From: Pedobacter sp. PF22-3
Lineage (GTDB): Bacteria > Bacteroidota > Bacteroidia > Sphingobacteriales > Sphingobacteriaceae
Assembly (NCBI RefSeq): GCF_026239555.1
Contig: NZ_JAPIVP010000003.1
Span: 248,001 to 312,000 of the forward strand
Length of the DNA: 64,000 nucleotides
Reading direction: 5' to 3'
A program made the position numbers and the translations under genes. This document shows, one piece after another, positions 1 to 8,742 of the stretch (the stretch's first letter is position 1; every line of letters starts with the position of its first letter). Under the pieces are notes generated by a model, which saw nothing but the letters and a program-made list of their open reading frames with translations, searched no databases and had not been told where the DNA came from.

Positions 1-578
1 TTGGTATCAATGTCGAAGCTCCCGTAGTCCCCATCATAAAATTCCAGTTCAGTCATTTGTACATTGCGCAGCAATACAAAGCTAACCTCTGTAACCTGCA
101 TGATACCAACAGGGTGATCAAAAATGGCATCCATAAGCGCCAGCGTTTTGATTTTGCAGGCCCCTATAAAAATAGAATTTTTAAAACTAGAGCCGCTCTG
201 AAACCCAAGGTCCCTGAATTCACCCCCCTGGATTTTTATATCAGATTGTAAAATGCTGGATCCTGAGAAATTAAAGCTCTCAAATGTGCCGCCATTTACA
301 GCAAATAGGTAAAGACCATGGCGGATTCCTGAAAAGGTAACGTCCTTAAAAGTGCCTTTGTGTATCACAAAATTGCCTGCGAATGAACAGTTTTGAAAAT
401 GGATGCTATACGGATAGGCGAAATCTTCATCAAAAACAAGGTGGCCGACTACCTCGCAGTCTATGATGGTGACCCGCTTGCCATCGTGATCTATTTTATA
501 ATTTTCACTATAGCCCGGCATTGCCAGAGGGGACCCTTTGAGGATAATGTGAAGGTAGACAGTCTCAATTCTTTTCAA
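1..578 (-). CDS. Partial beta-helix/pentapeptide-like protein (C-terminus off window)
   Basis: The minus strand stays open from about 608 to base 1, so the gene continues beyond the left edge. The product has short alternating strands and turns with recurring phenylalanine, cysteine and asparagine (FQNCSFAGNFVIHKGTFKDV, then VNGGTFESFNFSGSS), as in right-handed beta-helix or pentapeptide-like proteins. A TTG at 578 or an ATG at 521 could start it; residues between the two look coding, so I chose the longer form. No catalytic motif is visible and the function is unknown. An 8-bp inverted repeat lies just upstream. Confidence 0.55.
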   Translation of the reverse strand, partial: MKRIETVYLHIILKGSPLAMPGYSENYKIDHDGKRVTIIDCEVVGHLVFDEDFAYPYSIHFQNCSFAGNFVIHKGTFKDVTFSGIRHGLYLFAVNGGTFESFNFSGSSILQSDIKIQGGEFRDLGFQSGSSFKNSIFIGACKIKTLALMDAIFDHPVGIMQVTEVSFVLLRNVQMTELEFYDGDYGSFDIDT

Positions 579-608
579 GTTGGTGGCGTTAACAAGTAAG
601 TAAAAGCA

Positions 609-955
609 AGGTTAGCCAAAGATAGCTAAAAGGAAATTAGTCTTTATTAAACATAAGAAGGGGCTGAAAAATCTAGCGATCTCAGCCCCATTCTAAATTA
701 ACGCTCTCAAACGCAAAGATACGTAAAATCCTTTAATGACGGCTTTTGCCACTCTAATGCTTTGTCGGGGAGGACTATCTATTCTATTAATTCAGCACTA
801 AGTTAGCCAGCCGCCTTCGGGGCGCAAGAATTGTTCGGCATAAACCCTCCTGTGGCCTTTACCCGCTTTGCCTTTTATTCCGCTGCATTCCCTGTTTGCT
901 CAGCAGCAGGCTAGTTGGGCGCATAATTAATCAAATTTTCAATTTAAAAATTAAG
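609..955. other. Intergenic region with one inverted repeat
   Basis: No convincing gene. An 8-bp perfect inverted repeat (GGGGCTGA at 660-667, TCAGCCCC at 682-689) could be a terminator stem or an operator, but neither side has a clear T-run. The rest contains short GC-rich stems such as GCCGCCTTCGGGGCG near 800-822 ahead of the RadC-like gene. Confidence 0.4.
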
Positions 956-1048
956 ATGATGAAAGCGCAAATTCAAAATTCCCTGTTCATGGTATCCGAG
1001 ATCAAAGTTTCCTACATGCTAAATTTAAAGCCTGTGAAAGGCCAATGA
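956..1048 (+). other. RadC N-terminus in a different frame from the main gene
   Basis: An ATG-initiated frame of 30 codons (ATG 956, second ATG 959) reads like the usual start of Bacteroidota RadC/JAB proteins (QNSLFMVSEIKVSY) and ends at TGA 1046-1048. This overlaps the ATG of the next frame by ATGA. Just before the stop, at 1021-1027, is A AAT TTA in the zero frame, a heptamer of the X XXY YYZ form. A -1 step there yields KACERPMIRSS, which joins the downstream frame without loss of a residue. It is either a one-base indel or a shift site. Confidence 0.6.
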
Positions 1049-1407
1049 TCAGAAGCTCTAAATATGCCTATGAAATACTGTTCAATAACTGGGATCTCAA
1101 CCGGATTGAAATGACAGAACAGTTCTTCATCCTGCTACTCAACCGGGCAAATCATGTGATCGGCATTACAGAAATTTCCAGCGGAGGATTTGCAGCAACT
1201 GTTGTTGATCCAAAAGTGATTTTCTCCGTAGCAATAAAATGCGCAGCATCAGGATTAATATTGGCGCATAACCATACAAGTTCAAATATGAGACCCAGCG
1301 ACACTGACCTGTCCATTACCCGCAGAATTGCTTCAGCAGGAAAACTACTTGATATCGAAATATTTGATCACCTGATCGTTTCCAGAAACGGATATTACTC
1401 CTTCTGA
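1045..1407 (+). CDS. RadC/JAB-domain protein (main part, N-terminus in another frame)
   Basis: A 120-residue JAB (JAMM) domain of the RadC family. Expected metal ligands are present: E43, H75-x-H77, S85 and D88 in AHNHTSSNMRPSDTD. The usual HNHPSG has become HNHTSS, so the proline and glycine are lost. RadC-like proteins in Bacteroidota are common on plasmids and integrative elements; their biochemical role is unsettled. The ATG at 1045 is unlikely to be the natural start, because the family's first ~30 residues lie just upstream in the -1-related frame. A strong terminator follows at 1412-1434. Confidence 0.8.
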   Translation: MIRSSKYAYEILFNNWDLNRIEMTEQFFILLLNRANHVIGITEISSGGFAATVVDPKVIFSVAIKCAASGLILAHNHTSSNMRPSDTDLSITRRIASAGKLLDIEIFDHLIVSRNGYYSF

Positions 1408-1411
1408 GATC

Positions 1412-1434
1412 AGGGACTGCTCTAGTCCCTTTTT
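1412..1434 (+). terminator. Rho-independent terminator after radC-like gene
   Basis: Perfect 7-bp stem AGGGACT / AGTCCCT with a 5-base loop, followed by T4-5. It begins five bases after the stop codon. Confidence 0.85.
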
Positions 1435-1477
1435 ATATCAATTTAATCGCTATCTTGTGATTATCAAAATAGTAGAT

Positions 1478-1696
1478 ATGTTTAACAAATCTTACAACCA
1501 GGTTTTAGCAGAATGCGCTGTGCTGAATGGTAAACTCCGCGGACATACAGGCGGCAAACTGAATAGCCCCGTCCGGGTAGTTCAGTTTCGTCCGTCCAGC
1601 CCGGCTCAGGACGAAATTTTGTCCTGGAAAAATGTGATGATATGCGCTGCGATCATTACCGTGTATTTTTTGATCAGGGGATTATTCACCAGATAA
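1478..1696 (+). CDS. Small hypothetical protein with C-terminal membrane helix
   Basis: A short frame of 72 codons from ATG 1478 (a GTG at 1457 would add 7). The N-terminal ~50 residues are polar. The last ~20 are one hydrophobic helix (NVMICAAIITVYFLIRGLF), suggesting a tail-anchored inner-membrane peptide. It sits between two terminators and so is probably transcribed alone. Not recognised as a family member; it could be a remnant. Confidence 0.4.
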   Translation: MFNKSYNQVLAECAVLNGKLRGHTGGKLNSPVRVVQFRPSSPAQDEILSWKNVMICAAIITVYFLIRGLFTR

Positions 1697-1730
1697 GCTG
1701 ATCCTTTTTCTTCTTAACTTAAATTTTTTT

Positions 1731-1758
1731 GCAGGCCTTTTTGAGTCCTGCTTTTTTT
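1731..1758 (+). terminator. Terminator-like stem with T7 run
   Basis: GCAGG (1731-1735) pairs with CCTGC (1747-1751), followed directly by TTTTTTT. It lies after the small membrane-peptide gene and before the acetyltransferase. Confidence 0.65.
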
Positions 1759-1769
1759 AGCAGTACATT

Positions 1770-2492
1770 ATGAATGATTTACAAACGCTTCTTGATCCAA
1801 GCCAGAATGATATTAATGAAATCGAAGAATGGTTAGAGGCTGAATACCGGAAAACTAAAAAAGGATTTTATACTGATCGTGATGTTCTCGCCCAAAGTTT
1901 CAAGGACAAGAATTTGATCATCCTAAAGAAACAAGGAAAAGTAGTCTCCTTTATTGCCTGGAAGTGTTACACAGATAATACAGCCAAAATCTCTATTGCT
2001 GAAACGCACCCGGATTTCCGCAGGCGTGGGTTAATCAGGCTCCTGCTGGATGCTTTGATCTGCAATTTTCAAAAGAGTGGTATTTTGGTGATCGATCTGC
2101 ATTCTATTTCAGAGGAATCCGAAGCCGCATGGAAACACCTTGGTTTTAATGAGTTTCCTGAAGATACAGAGGACGAGCAACCAGATGAAAAGGAACTATA
2201 TAAAATAATTATTCCTGTATCAGCAACAGGCGGTATAGCAGACAATGAGACACTGGAATTGTGGCACATGGGTGATCATCAGATATCCAATGCAGCACCA
2301 AATGCCGCCTGGAGTCTCTCGTTTATTGATGGTTCCAGAAATTTGCAAAAGCCAATCGTCTATCCGGCGCATTACGACTGGTACATGTGCTGGAAAAGAG
2401 ACGGAGTTCTTAGATACGACGGCAAAGTGAAAAGATTTCCTGCGCCAATTTATTTTGGGCGTTTTATGATTGTTGGCACTTTGCCTGATTAA
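1770..2492 (+). CDS. GNAT family N-acetyltransferase, two-part protein
   Basis: Residues ~1-145 form a GNAT acetyltransferase domain. The acetyl-CoA loop is seen in HPDFRRRGLIRLLLDAL (R/Q-x-x-G-x motif), and the domain ends with the typical WKHLGFNEFPED strand and helix. Residues ~150-240 are an extra C-terminal region rich in tryptophan and tyrosine (WSLSFIDGSRNLQKPIVYPA) without a family name I can give. The substrate cannot be read from sequence. Terminators before it and a new promoter after it suggest a single-gene unit. Confidence 0.8.
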   Translation: MNDLQTLLDPSQNDINEIEEWLEAEYRKTKKGFYTDRDVLAQSFKDKNLIILKKQGKVVSFIAWKCYTDNTAKISIAETHPDFRRRGLIRLLLDALICNFQKSGILVIDLHSISEESEAAWKHLGFNEFPEDTEDEQPDEKELYKIIIPVSATGGIADNETLELWHMGDHQISNAAPNAAWSLSFIDGSRNLQKPIVYPAHYDWYMCWKRDGVLRYDGKVKRFPAPIYFGRFMIVGTLPD

Positions 2493-2522
2493 CGGGCATT
2501 TTTCCGGCTCAAAGCGGATAAG

Positions 2523-2530
2523 TATATTTG
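2523..2530 (+). promoter_or_regulatory. Bacteroidota -7 box (TATATTTG)
   Basis: Exact match to TAnnTTTG, 34 bases before ATG 2564, fitting a short leader for the 249-residue gene. The -33 region (TTTTTCC) is weak. Confidence 0.5.
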
Positions 2531-2563
2531 CACTGAAAAAATTGATTTATTAAAAAATATAAT

Positions 2564-3313
2564 ATGATTGAAGATTACGCACTCTCTTCAAAAGAACTCT
2601 ATGAATTCTTAACAGAAAATGGTGTTACCCATTTACACCATGCCAATACGCTACTGACTTCTGTCAACCTAATAAAGGCCGGTTTTCTGGCGTCAAGAAA
2701 ATTTGTAGAAGATCATCCTGACTTACACCAAACTCCTCAGCCTTCGGATGACAAGGATAAATTTCATGACGTATGGGATTCTACTTTTGTGGATGGTACA
2801 GACCACCACCTCATATTTAGAGGTAGAAACCTCTACGGACCTGTATTGTTTAAAATGAAGCTGGACCTTTTACTTTCTGAAGACCTTGACCAGGTCTACA
2901 TTACCCGCTCAAACCCAATTTATTGGCCAGATGGCAAGCCATATCCTGATGAGCGTAAGTTTTATGGTTCCATGGAAGATGTAAAAAAGGATTATTCTTT
3001 TGGTAAAAAAAGAGAAGATGCACAGATCATGTTTACTTTCCGGAGCCCTGGAGCGAAGATCGACTTCGATAAATACCTGGATGAAATCTGGTATGATGAC
3101 CCAAAAATGCGCGTACCATTTCGTGGTGGAGAAAAAGAAGGCAGGGATGTCCTGAAATTGGCGCTTGAAACCGCGTTAGAGAAGTATGGGAGGCGGCATT
3201 ACCGATTGGAACAAAGGTCACATGGCACTCCCGCAAACTGCCATTGTTACAGGACTTATACTGGTCTGCAACAAATGAATCCAGTGGAATTCGCAAAAAT
3301 GTTTGTCATCTAA
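2564..3313 (+). CDS. Hypothetical protein, possible ADP-ribosyltransferase-like (DarT-like) fold
   Basis: A soluble 249-residue protein with no signal peptide. The N-terminus THLHHANTLLTSVNLIKAGF weakly resembles the opening of DarT-type ADP-ribosyltransferases (H-x-T ... N-L-x-x-I-x-x-G-L). A later segment with FRGRNLYG and IMFTFRSPG fits a mixed alpha/beta core. I cannot place a full R/H-Y-E triad, so the family is a guess. It has its own promoter and runs convergently into the STAND ATPase operon, the stops being only 15 bases apart. The setting suggests a defence or toxin role, by inference only. Confidence 0.5.
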   Translation: MIEDYALSSKELYEFLTENGVTHLHHANTLLTSVNLIKAGFLASRKFVEDHPDLHQTPQPSDDKDKFHDVWDSTFVDGTDHHLIFRGRNLYGPVLFKMKLDLLLSEDLDQVYITRSNPIYWPDGKPYPDERKFYGSMEDVKKDYSFGKKREDAQIMFTFRSPGAKIDFDKYLDEIWYDDPKMRVPFRGGEKEGRDVLKLALETALEKYGRRHYRLEQRSHGTPANCHCYRTYTGLQQMNPVEFAKMFVI

Positions 3314-3328
3314 GTTCTGCTGCGGATT

Positions 3329-6300
3329 CTATTTGTATTCTATTATTTTTTGAAATTCAAAGTACGCCTCTATTTTGTCTCCATCTTCGAGATCGGTTGC
3401 CCGCCTGTAACCAGATGAGGGTTCTCGCTCCCCCCAAATCGCCCAAAAGAATTTAAGCCCCTTGTTTTCAAGGTATGTGTTTAGAAGATCTTTTCGCAGG
3501 TAGACCATATTGTGGGTATTGTTGTGATCTTCATAGTAATCAATGTTTATGCTTGCTGGTTCCCAGGCTACATCAAATAGATTAAAGGTCTGCGCCTTTT
3601 CAACAAGCCCTAGGTTCATCGCAATTTCTTTGGCTAACACGGTTGTTGAGCCCGCCTTATTTATCTCCTTATTATCCGAGGGACCATGATAATTCATCAC
3701 CGGCATCAAAACTTCGAACTCTTTTATTTCGCGAACAGTTATTGTCTTGGTTTTAGGGTATGATTTCTTCACAGAAAATGACCCGTTTTTTAGGATTTTA
3801 TAGGTGCTATCGCATTCGTAGCCTTCCTCACCACGCTTTACCGTTTTTTCTGTGGTTGATAAGACAAATTCTAGCTGGGTCATATTGCTATAGGTTGCTT
3901 CTTCGAAAACGTAAATTTCTCCGGCAAAGGCATCGGTATTCTCATGTTTTTCGGGAAGCCACCGCCCGCCCAGAGATTGATCTGATATCCTGGCCAATAG
4001 CTCGCTGTATTCGTCCTTCTTGACCAGCAAGCCTCGGATAAATGCAAAGCGTTCCCGGCTAGACGTTTCTTCATTTTGCATAATATACCCATCCATACAT
4101 ACAAATTGATGGCTACCAGCCAACTTCGGTTCAAGATACTGTTCAATGTTTGGAAAATCATCCGTTTTTAACCAGTCGACAAGCGGTAAGGACCTGTCGC
4201 CAAGCAGGTCAACAGTTACTAATTTTTCTGTTTTTGGTGGTTCGGGGAAGCTGGGATCAAGGTCTGTACTTGAAATCCTGAATCGTGGGAAGTCATCTTG
4301 CAGCAAGCCCATATCCTCACGGTAACCTGCGATTTCGAAAAATGCAGTTCTTGAATATTTTTTACCATAACGCTCTACTGCCGGACGGTCGTGCCTGTTA
4401 TAAGGATCGTTTGCAAAACTATCCTCCACTGATTTGAAACGATCTTCGGTCCATCCAAATTGGTCCACACGGTGAAGGATTTGCCTCCTGACTTTTTGTT
4501 TTTCGGGAGGGTTGCTGTAAGAGTGACCGCCTTTTACAATATAACCAATTGTATAATTACTGAAATCCATCCCTAATGGCGCTCTGTAAGTGGTATCTTC
4601 AGAATCTTCAACCATTGGAGGCTCAGTTCCATCAGAAGGGTAAGGAGATTTAATCCTGCTGTATTGCAAATCTGTTAATAGATTCGGTTCATGGATTAGT
4701 GCAATTCTAATACATCGGCTTGCATAATCCCGGGCAAGAACGTGAGTGGTATAGTGAGGTGCATGTTCAACGAACATAAGTTCATAAATAGAATTGCCGA
4801 TTTTAGGAAGACAGTTCTGCTGGAAATCTTTGTTGTGGTGTGTCGCCATGCACATTCCATACAAGGCAGCAAGTGTCCGTTCCCAGAGATAGGGGTCATT
4901 ACATGCTAACGAACTAAGGGTTATTTCGGTGTACTGTTGATAATATTTCCTTCCATAATAATAAAGCGCCCTGGTTGAAAAGTCCCTTAGTTGCCTGTTT
5001 GTTGAAACTAGAAACCATTGTATATACTGCGCCGCCAGATGCAGTTTGGCGGCACCGAGCTCAGATTCTAAAACTGTGCTTTTACACTGCTGTTCAAACT
5101 GTCCGATATACTGCATCAGACTACTTGCCGATTTTCGTACATGCGCTGTCCAGGAAAGATCGCGTTCCCAAACCGCCAAATTTAAAAGCTCAGCGCTTAA
5201 GAAACGCACATTCAGTGGATGTGAGGTGCTGGTAATTGTGTCCGTGCACATACTAATAATATGCGGCCTGCTTTTTGGCTTTTCCCTGAAATATCCGCGT
5301 ACAAGAGCAATGTCCTCTTCCCTGATGTATTCTGGTTGTAATTTCCAGAGTGCATTTACTGATGCAGAATGAATCTCCCTGTCTTCCGTTAAGGGATAGA
5401 GATCATGCAGCATTTTTTGTTTATGTTTAGGAAAGAGCAATGCAAGCTCCTCAATAATGTTTTCATACAACGGATGCCGTTCGGTTTCGCTGCTTATCTT
5501 TTTATGAAAATCCGTATGCGGAAGCAAATCTTCCTCACTGATATTATCAATCAGGTATTTAGCGATCAGATAGCCAGACATTAATTCGTAGGTAATGCTG
5601 ATGAATTCCTTTTCGCTGCGTAGATCACGGGTAATGATCAAACCTTCCCTGATAAGAATATCAGCCCTTGAGGTTTCTTCGTTATAATGGCCTGAGCCAT
5701 CTATCAGTTCAAAATAATCTTCGATTGCTATTTCCCTCGCGCTGTTCTCCCATAAATATCGGGCGATCTTTGAGAGGTTGGTTTGGATGAATTGTTCGTT
5801 TTTGCGTAACAGATGGGATTTTAGCGTGACCGCCGTATTGATCTGGGTAAAGTACGTTTCAAATAAACTGTTTGAAGAATCGTCATCGATGATCACTTCA
5901 ACCTCAATTCCCGATTGCCAGTTAGGGTTTTTTATTTCACAATATAACCGTAGAAAAATTGGTTTCTTAAAGCTATCTAAGTTTGAAAAGCTCAGATCAG
6001 CAGTGATGTGGTATTTTTTAAAGTATTTTTCAATGGCTTCCTTGGTAACCCCATATCCTTCGAATCCGTATAGGTGGTGAAATGACCGGGCGTTGGAATT
6101 TGGCCAAACCTCATCTTTGTATGATTTCCGGCAGGTTGTAATTAGGACCAGGTTTTGGAAACGCTTGATCTTACTGCTAAGCGTGGGAAGGTGGGTTTTC
6201 CAGATCGTGGAGAACAATTTATTGTGAACTGTTTCATTTAGGCCGTCAATTATCACGGGTATCCTAACCTTTGCCAAAGAGCCATAGATGTCAAGAGCGG

Positions 6301-7561
6301 TCAGCAGATCCTCAAATGAATAGTTCGCCGGAGTGTCAAGCAGTTTTAAGATGGTCTGCTCAAGATTTGTTTCATGGTTAAATTTGTCACCAGTTAAAAA
6401 TATAGCAGGCAAACCCGCCTGAATCCTTTTATATGCAATATCGCAACTCGTATGGGTTTTGCCCTCTGCGGGTTTTGCAATGAAATGAATTTCATTGTCA
6501 AGGGAATGAATATAATTCCTGGTGAACCGGCCCAATTCTTCAAAGAAATTTTTAACAGCAAAATAGGTTTTCTTGGCAGGGCCTTGTAGTGATTCGCCTG
6601 ATGAATAAGCGTATTCGCTCACCCTGCTTAAGTATTCATTAAAAATGCTATCGGAGCAATCAAACTCCAGGTTCGTCAGTGCCTGTATGTCATACTCAAT
6701 AATATATTTCTTTATATCCTTTAAGATTTCATAAGCGCTGTATTTGTGTTTATCAAATTCTGCGAACAAGTTCATGCCCGCGGCTTTTTGCTCCTTCTCG
6801 TCTGAGTCATGAGCTGAGACTGCAAGGAAAAGTTTTAGCTCTGCGCAGATGTCACTTTCGATCAGGTTTAGTTTCTTAGTATACGCATCCAGGAGTGATG
6901 TATAGCTCTGGTTTACTAGCTTAAAGTCAATAATGGAATGAACGAAATCATCCATTGTATGAAGCCCAGGTTCATATTTATCTTTTACCTGTTCGAAACT
7001 GTCATTGAATTTACTGGTAAACCATTGTTGGTTAAATTCCAGTTCGCCAAAAAAGAAGCTTCTTACGCCTGCATTTTTAACATTGCCAATCAGGGTAATG
7101 ATGTCATCCTCACCAATAAAATCTAATTGTACCGATTTACCATGAGGTATTTTTGACGGTAATATTTTCTCAAACCACTCTCTTTCCCCTTTTTTAGGTT
7201 TGCCGGTTTTTGTGACCGTGCTAATGGTTAGGTTTGTTCTTAGACATAAAAACCATTTCGTGAGGTTCGCATGATTTGCACAGGCTGTTTCCAGTGAACT
7301 TTCAATCGATGCATATCTGCTGCTCTGACCCAATCGACCATTGTCATCGTACCATTTGCATTGCCAGCCCCATCGTTCACCATTTGGCAGATCCAGGTAG
7401 AACTCTACCCCCGAATCACCACCTTCACCAGCAATTGCTGTAAATTTACCCATTTCACCATACTCCTTTTTCATCAGACTATAGATCAGCTGCTCAAAGG
7501 AATGAGTAGTTTTTCCGGAGTAGGCCTGCAATTTGTTTAGGTCAACCTTGTTTATGGTCAT
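3329..7561 (-). CDS. STAND/NACHT ATPase with N-terminal PD-(D/E)XK nuclease (AVAST-like)
   Basis: A 1410-residue multidomain protein. Residues ~35-110 look like a PD-(D/E)XK nuclease: GGDSGVE at 47-53, then WQCKW with Q67-x-K69 (D...QxK form). A STAND NTPase module follows: P-loop AKPAEGKT at 362-369, where alanine replaces the usual first glycine; Walker B VIIDGLNE at 436-443, typical of NACHT proteins; and a sensor strand LVLITTCR at 471-478. The remaining ~800 residues are mostly helical, as in sensor domains. AVAST proteins use such sensors to recognise phage proteins and fire an N-terminal effector. Here it is last in a four-gene operon, 85 bases after the HExxH peptidase. The exact Avs type cannot be assigned by eye. 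Confidence 0.8.
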   Translation of the reverse strand: MTINKVDLNKLQAYSGKTTHSFEQLIYSLMKKEYGEMGKFTAIAGEGGDSGVEFYLDLPNGERWGWQCKWYDDNGRLGQSSRYASIESSLETACANHANLTKWFLCLRTNLTISTVTKTGKPKKGEREWFEKILPSKIPHGKSVQLDFIGEDDIITLIGNVKNAGVRSFFFGELEFNQQWFTSKFNDSFEQVKDKYEPGLHTMDDFVHSIIDFKLVNQSYTSLLDAYTKKLNLIESDICAELKLFLAVSAHDSDEKEQKAAGMNLFAEFDKHKYSAYEILKDIKKYIIEYDIQALTNLEFDCSDSIFNEYLSRVSEYAYSSGESLQGPAKKTYFAVKNFFEELGRFTRNYIHSLDNEIHFIAKPAEGKTHTSCDIAYKRIQAGLPAIFLTGDKFNHETNLEQTILKLLDTPANYSFEDLLTALDIYGSLAKVRIPVIIDGLNETVHNKLFSTIWKTHLPTLSSKIKRFQNLVLITTCRKSYKDEVWPNSNARSFHHLYGFEGYGVTKEAIEKYFKKYHITADLSFSNLDSFKKPIFLRLYCEIKNPNWQSGIEVEVIIDDDSSNSLFETYFTQINTAVTLKSHLLRKNEQFIQTNLSKIARYLWENSAREIAIEDYFELIDGSGHYNEETSRADILIREGLIITRDLRSEKEFISITYELMSGYLIAKYLIDNISEEDLLPHTDFHKKISSETERHPLYENIIEELALLFPKHKQKMLHDLYPLTEDREIHSASVNALWKLQPEYIREEDIALVRGYFREKPKSRPHIISMCTDTITSTSHPLNVRFLSAELLNLAVWERDLSWTAHVRKSASSLMQYIGQFEQQCKSTVLESELGAAKLHLAAQYIQWFLVSTNRQLRDFSTRALYYYGRKYYQQYTEITLSSLACNDPYLWERTLAALYGMCMATHHNKDFQQNCLPKIGNSIYELMFVEHAPHYTTHVLARDYASRCIRIALIHEPNLLTDLQYSRIKSPYPSDGTEPPMVEDSEDTTYRAPLGMDFSNYTIGYIVKGGHSYSNPPEKQKVRRQILHRVDQFGWTEDRFKSVEDSFANDPYNRHDRPAVERYGKKYSRTAFFEIAGYREDMGLLQDDFPRFRISSTDLDPSFPEPPKTEKLVTVDLLGDRSLPLVDWLKTDDFPNIEQYLEPKLAGSHQFVCMDGYIMQNEETSSRERFAFIRGLLVKKDEYSELLARISDQSLGGRWLPEKHENTDAFAGEIYVFEEATYSNMTQLEFVLSTTEKTVKRGEEGYECDSTYKILKNGSFSVKKSYPKTKTITVREIKEFEVLMPVMNYHGPSDNKEINKAGSTTVLAKEIAMNLGLVEKAQTFNLFDVAWEPASINIDYYEDHNNTHNMVYLRKDLLNTYLENKGLKFFWAIWGEREPSSGYRRATDLEDGDKIEAYFEFQKIIEYK

Positions 7562-7646
7562 TTTAAAAGCGCTTTTTGTAAAGTTAAATAATCTGCCAAT
7601 GAATTCGGCTCACCTCTTGATCTGTAGTAATAGAGAGCCAGAAAAT

Positions 7647-8636
7647 CTACTCGATATCCGGGAACTTATTCCTAAGTAAATTTGGAAACTGGTCCGCTTC
7701 TTTATCTAGCACCTCGATATACTTGCCGATATCATTGGAATGTGCCCTGAATATTTCATTAAATTGTACTGCGAAATTTAGGAGCTTATGATGTTCACAA
7801 AACTTTTCGGTCAGATTAAACGCCTCCTGTAAAATTGCGCCCGAATCCAGCTTGAAGTCTACATTGATCTCTGCAACTCGAATTATTTTATCAGTTATAT
7901 TGACTGCCCTGATTACAGGATGAGGGTGCGATTTCTCATCATAATAGATGTTGTCTCCACATTGACCCATAATCATAAAATAGTTCAAGATTCCCGAAAC
8001 AGCCACAGAAAGTAGCTTGCTCAAATTCTCAGAAGTTTGGGCTTCTTTAGGTTGTTTATTCCAGAAATCTAAAATATGGGCAGGTAGAAGGTTGGCAGCA
8101 TGAATGTCAGCATCGAATTCAAGACAATGTTTCTGAACAGAATATTTATCACCCTGGCCTTTGTGTTTGCTCTCATCAAATGATTTGAATTCGTTGAACG
8201 GTTTCTGTGCCAGGTGAGCAAGTTCGTGATAATAAGTAAACTGAACAGCTGCCTGGAACATAATGTGACCTAGAGGTATTTTAATGAGTTCCTGTAAACT
8301 ACCATAATTCTTAATGACCTCTTTGTTTTCGTTAAATAAAGTGTTTCGGAAAGATAAGAGCTTATAGGTTTCTATCATTGCGCCGCTTGTGACTTCAATG
8401 ATATTAAACCCCTTTACAAAACGCGCCCGGGCCTCAATATTATAACTATTCGTATAAATAAACCTGGAAGGCTGAATGTCATACTCCTTGCACCGCTCTG
8501 AGAGATTCGTTTGGCAGAATGTAAAAAATTCTTCAAATAATTTTTCCAGCGGTGTTTCACTAAAATCGTAGATGTCACCATAACTGACTGCATTTTTCGC
8601 AATAAGCTCTTTGCATATTTCCCCGTAACTCATCAT
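7647..8636 (-). CDS. HExxH zinc metallopeptidase in defence operon
   Basis: A 329-residue cytosolic protein without a signal peptide. The zinc motif is YYHELAHLAQ (H137, E138, H141), followed by CLEFDADIHAA with E173 as likely third ligand and D177 (gluzincin-like ExxxD). The hydrophobic run before HExxH and the E-x-x-x-D after it recall the U49/Lit peptidase group, known for phage exclusion in E. coli, but that link rests only on motif layout. It is the third gene of the operon, 106 bases after the acetyltransferase and 85 before the STAND gene. A second effector or a regulator of the STAND protein is plausible. Confidence 0.7.
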   Translation of the reverse strand: MMSYGEICKELIAKNAVSYGDIYDFSETPLEKLFEEFFTFCQTNLSERCKEYDIQPSRFIYTNSYNIEARARFVKGFNIIEVTSGAMIETYKLLSFRNTLFNENKEVIKNYGSLQELIKIPLGHIMFQAAVQFTYYHELAHLAQKPFNEFKSFDESKHKGQGDKYSVQKHCLEFDADIHAANLLPAHILDFWNKQPKEAQTSENLSKLLSVAVSGILNYFMIMGQCGDNIYYDEKSHPHPVIRAVNITDKIIRVAEINVDFKLDSGAILQEAFNLTEKFCEHHKLLNFAVQFNEIFRAHSNDIGKYIEVLDKEADQFPNLLRNKFPDIE

Positions 8637-8742
8637 AGGTTAAAGAATTATTTAACGGGACTGGTTGCTGCCCCTAAGTTCATTTTCTAAATTACACAAT
8701 AGCTGGAATTTGATCACTGGAAAGATTGAGCTATATATTGGG

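Noticed and set aside
393-599. Plus-strand 68-codon frame
   Set aside because: It lies opposite the longer minus-strand partial gene whose product has a consistent repeat-like pattern.
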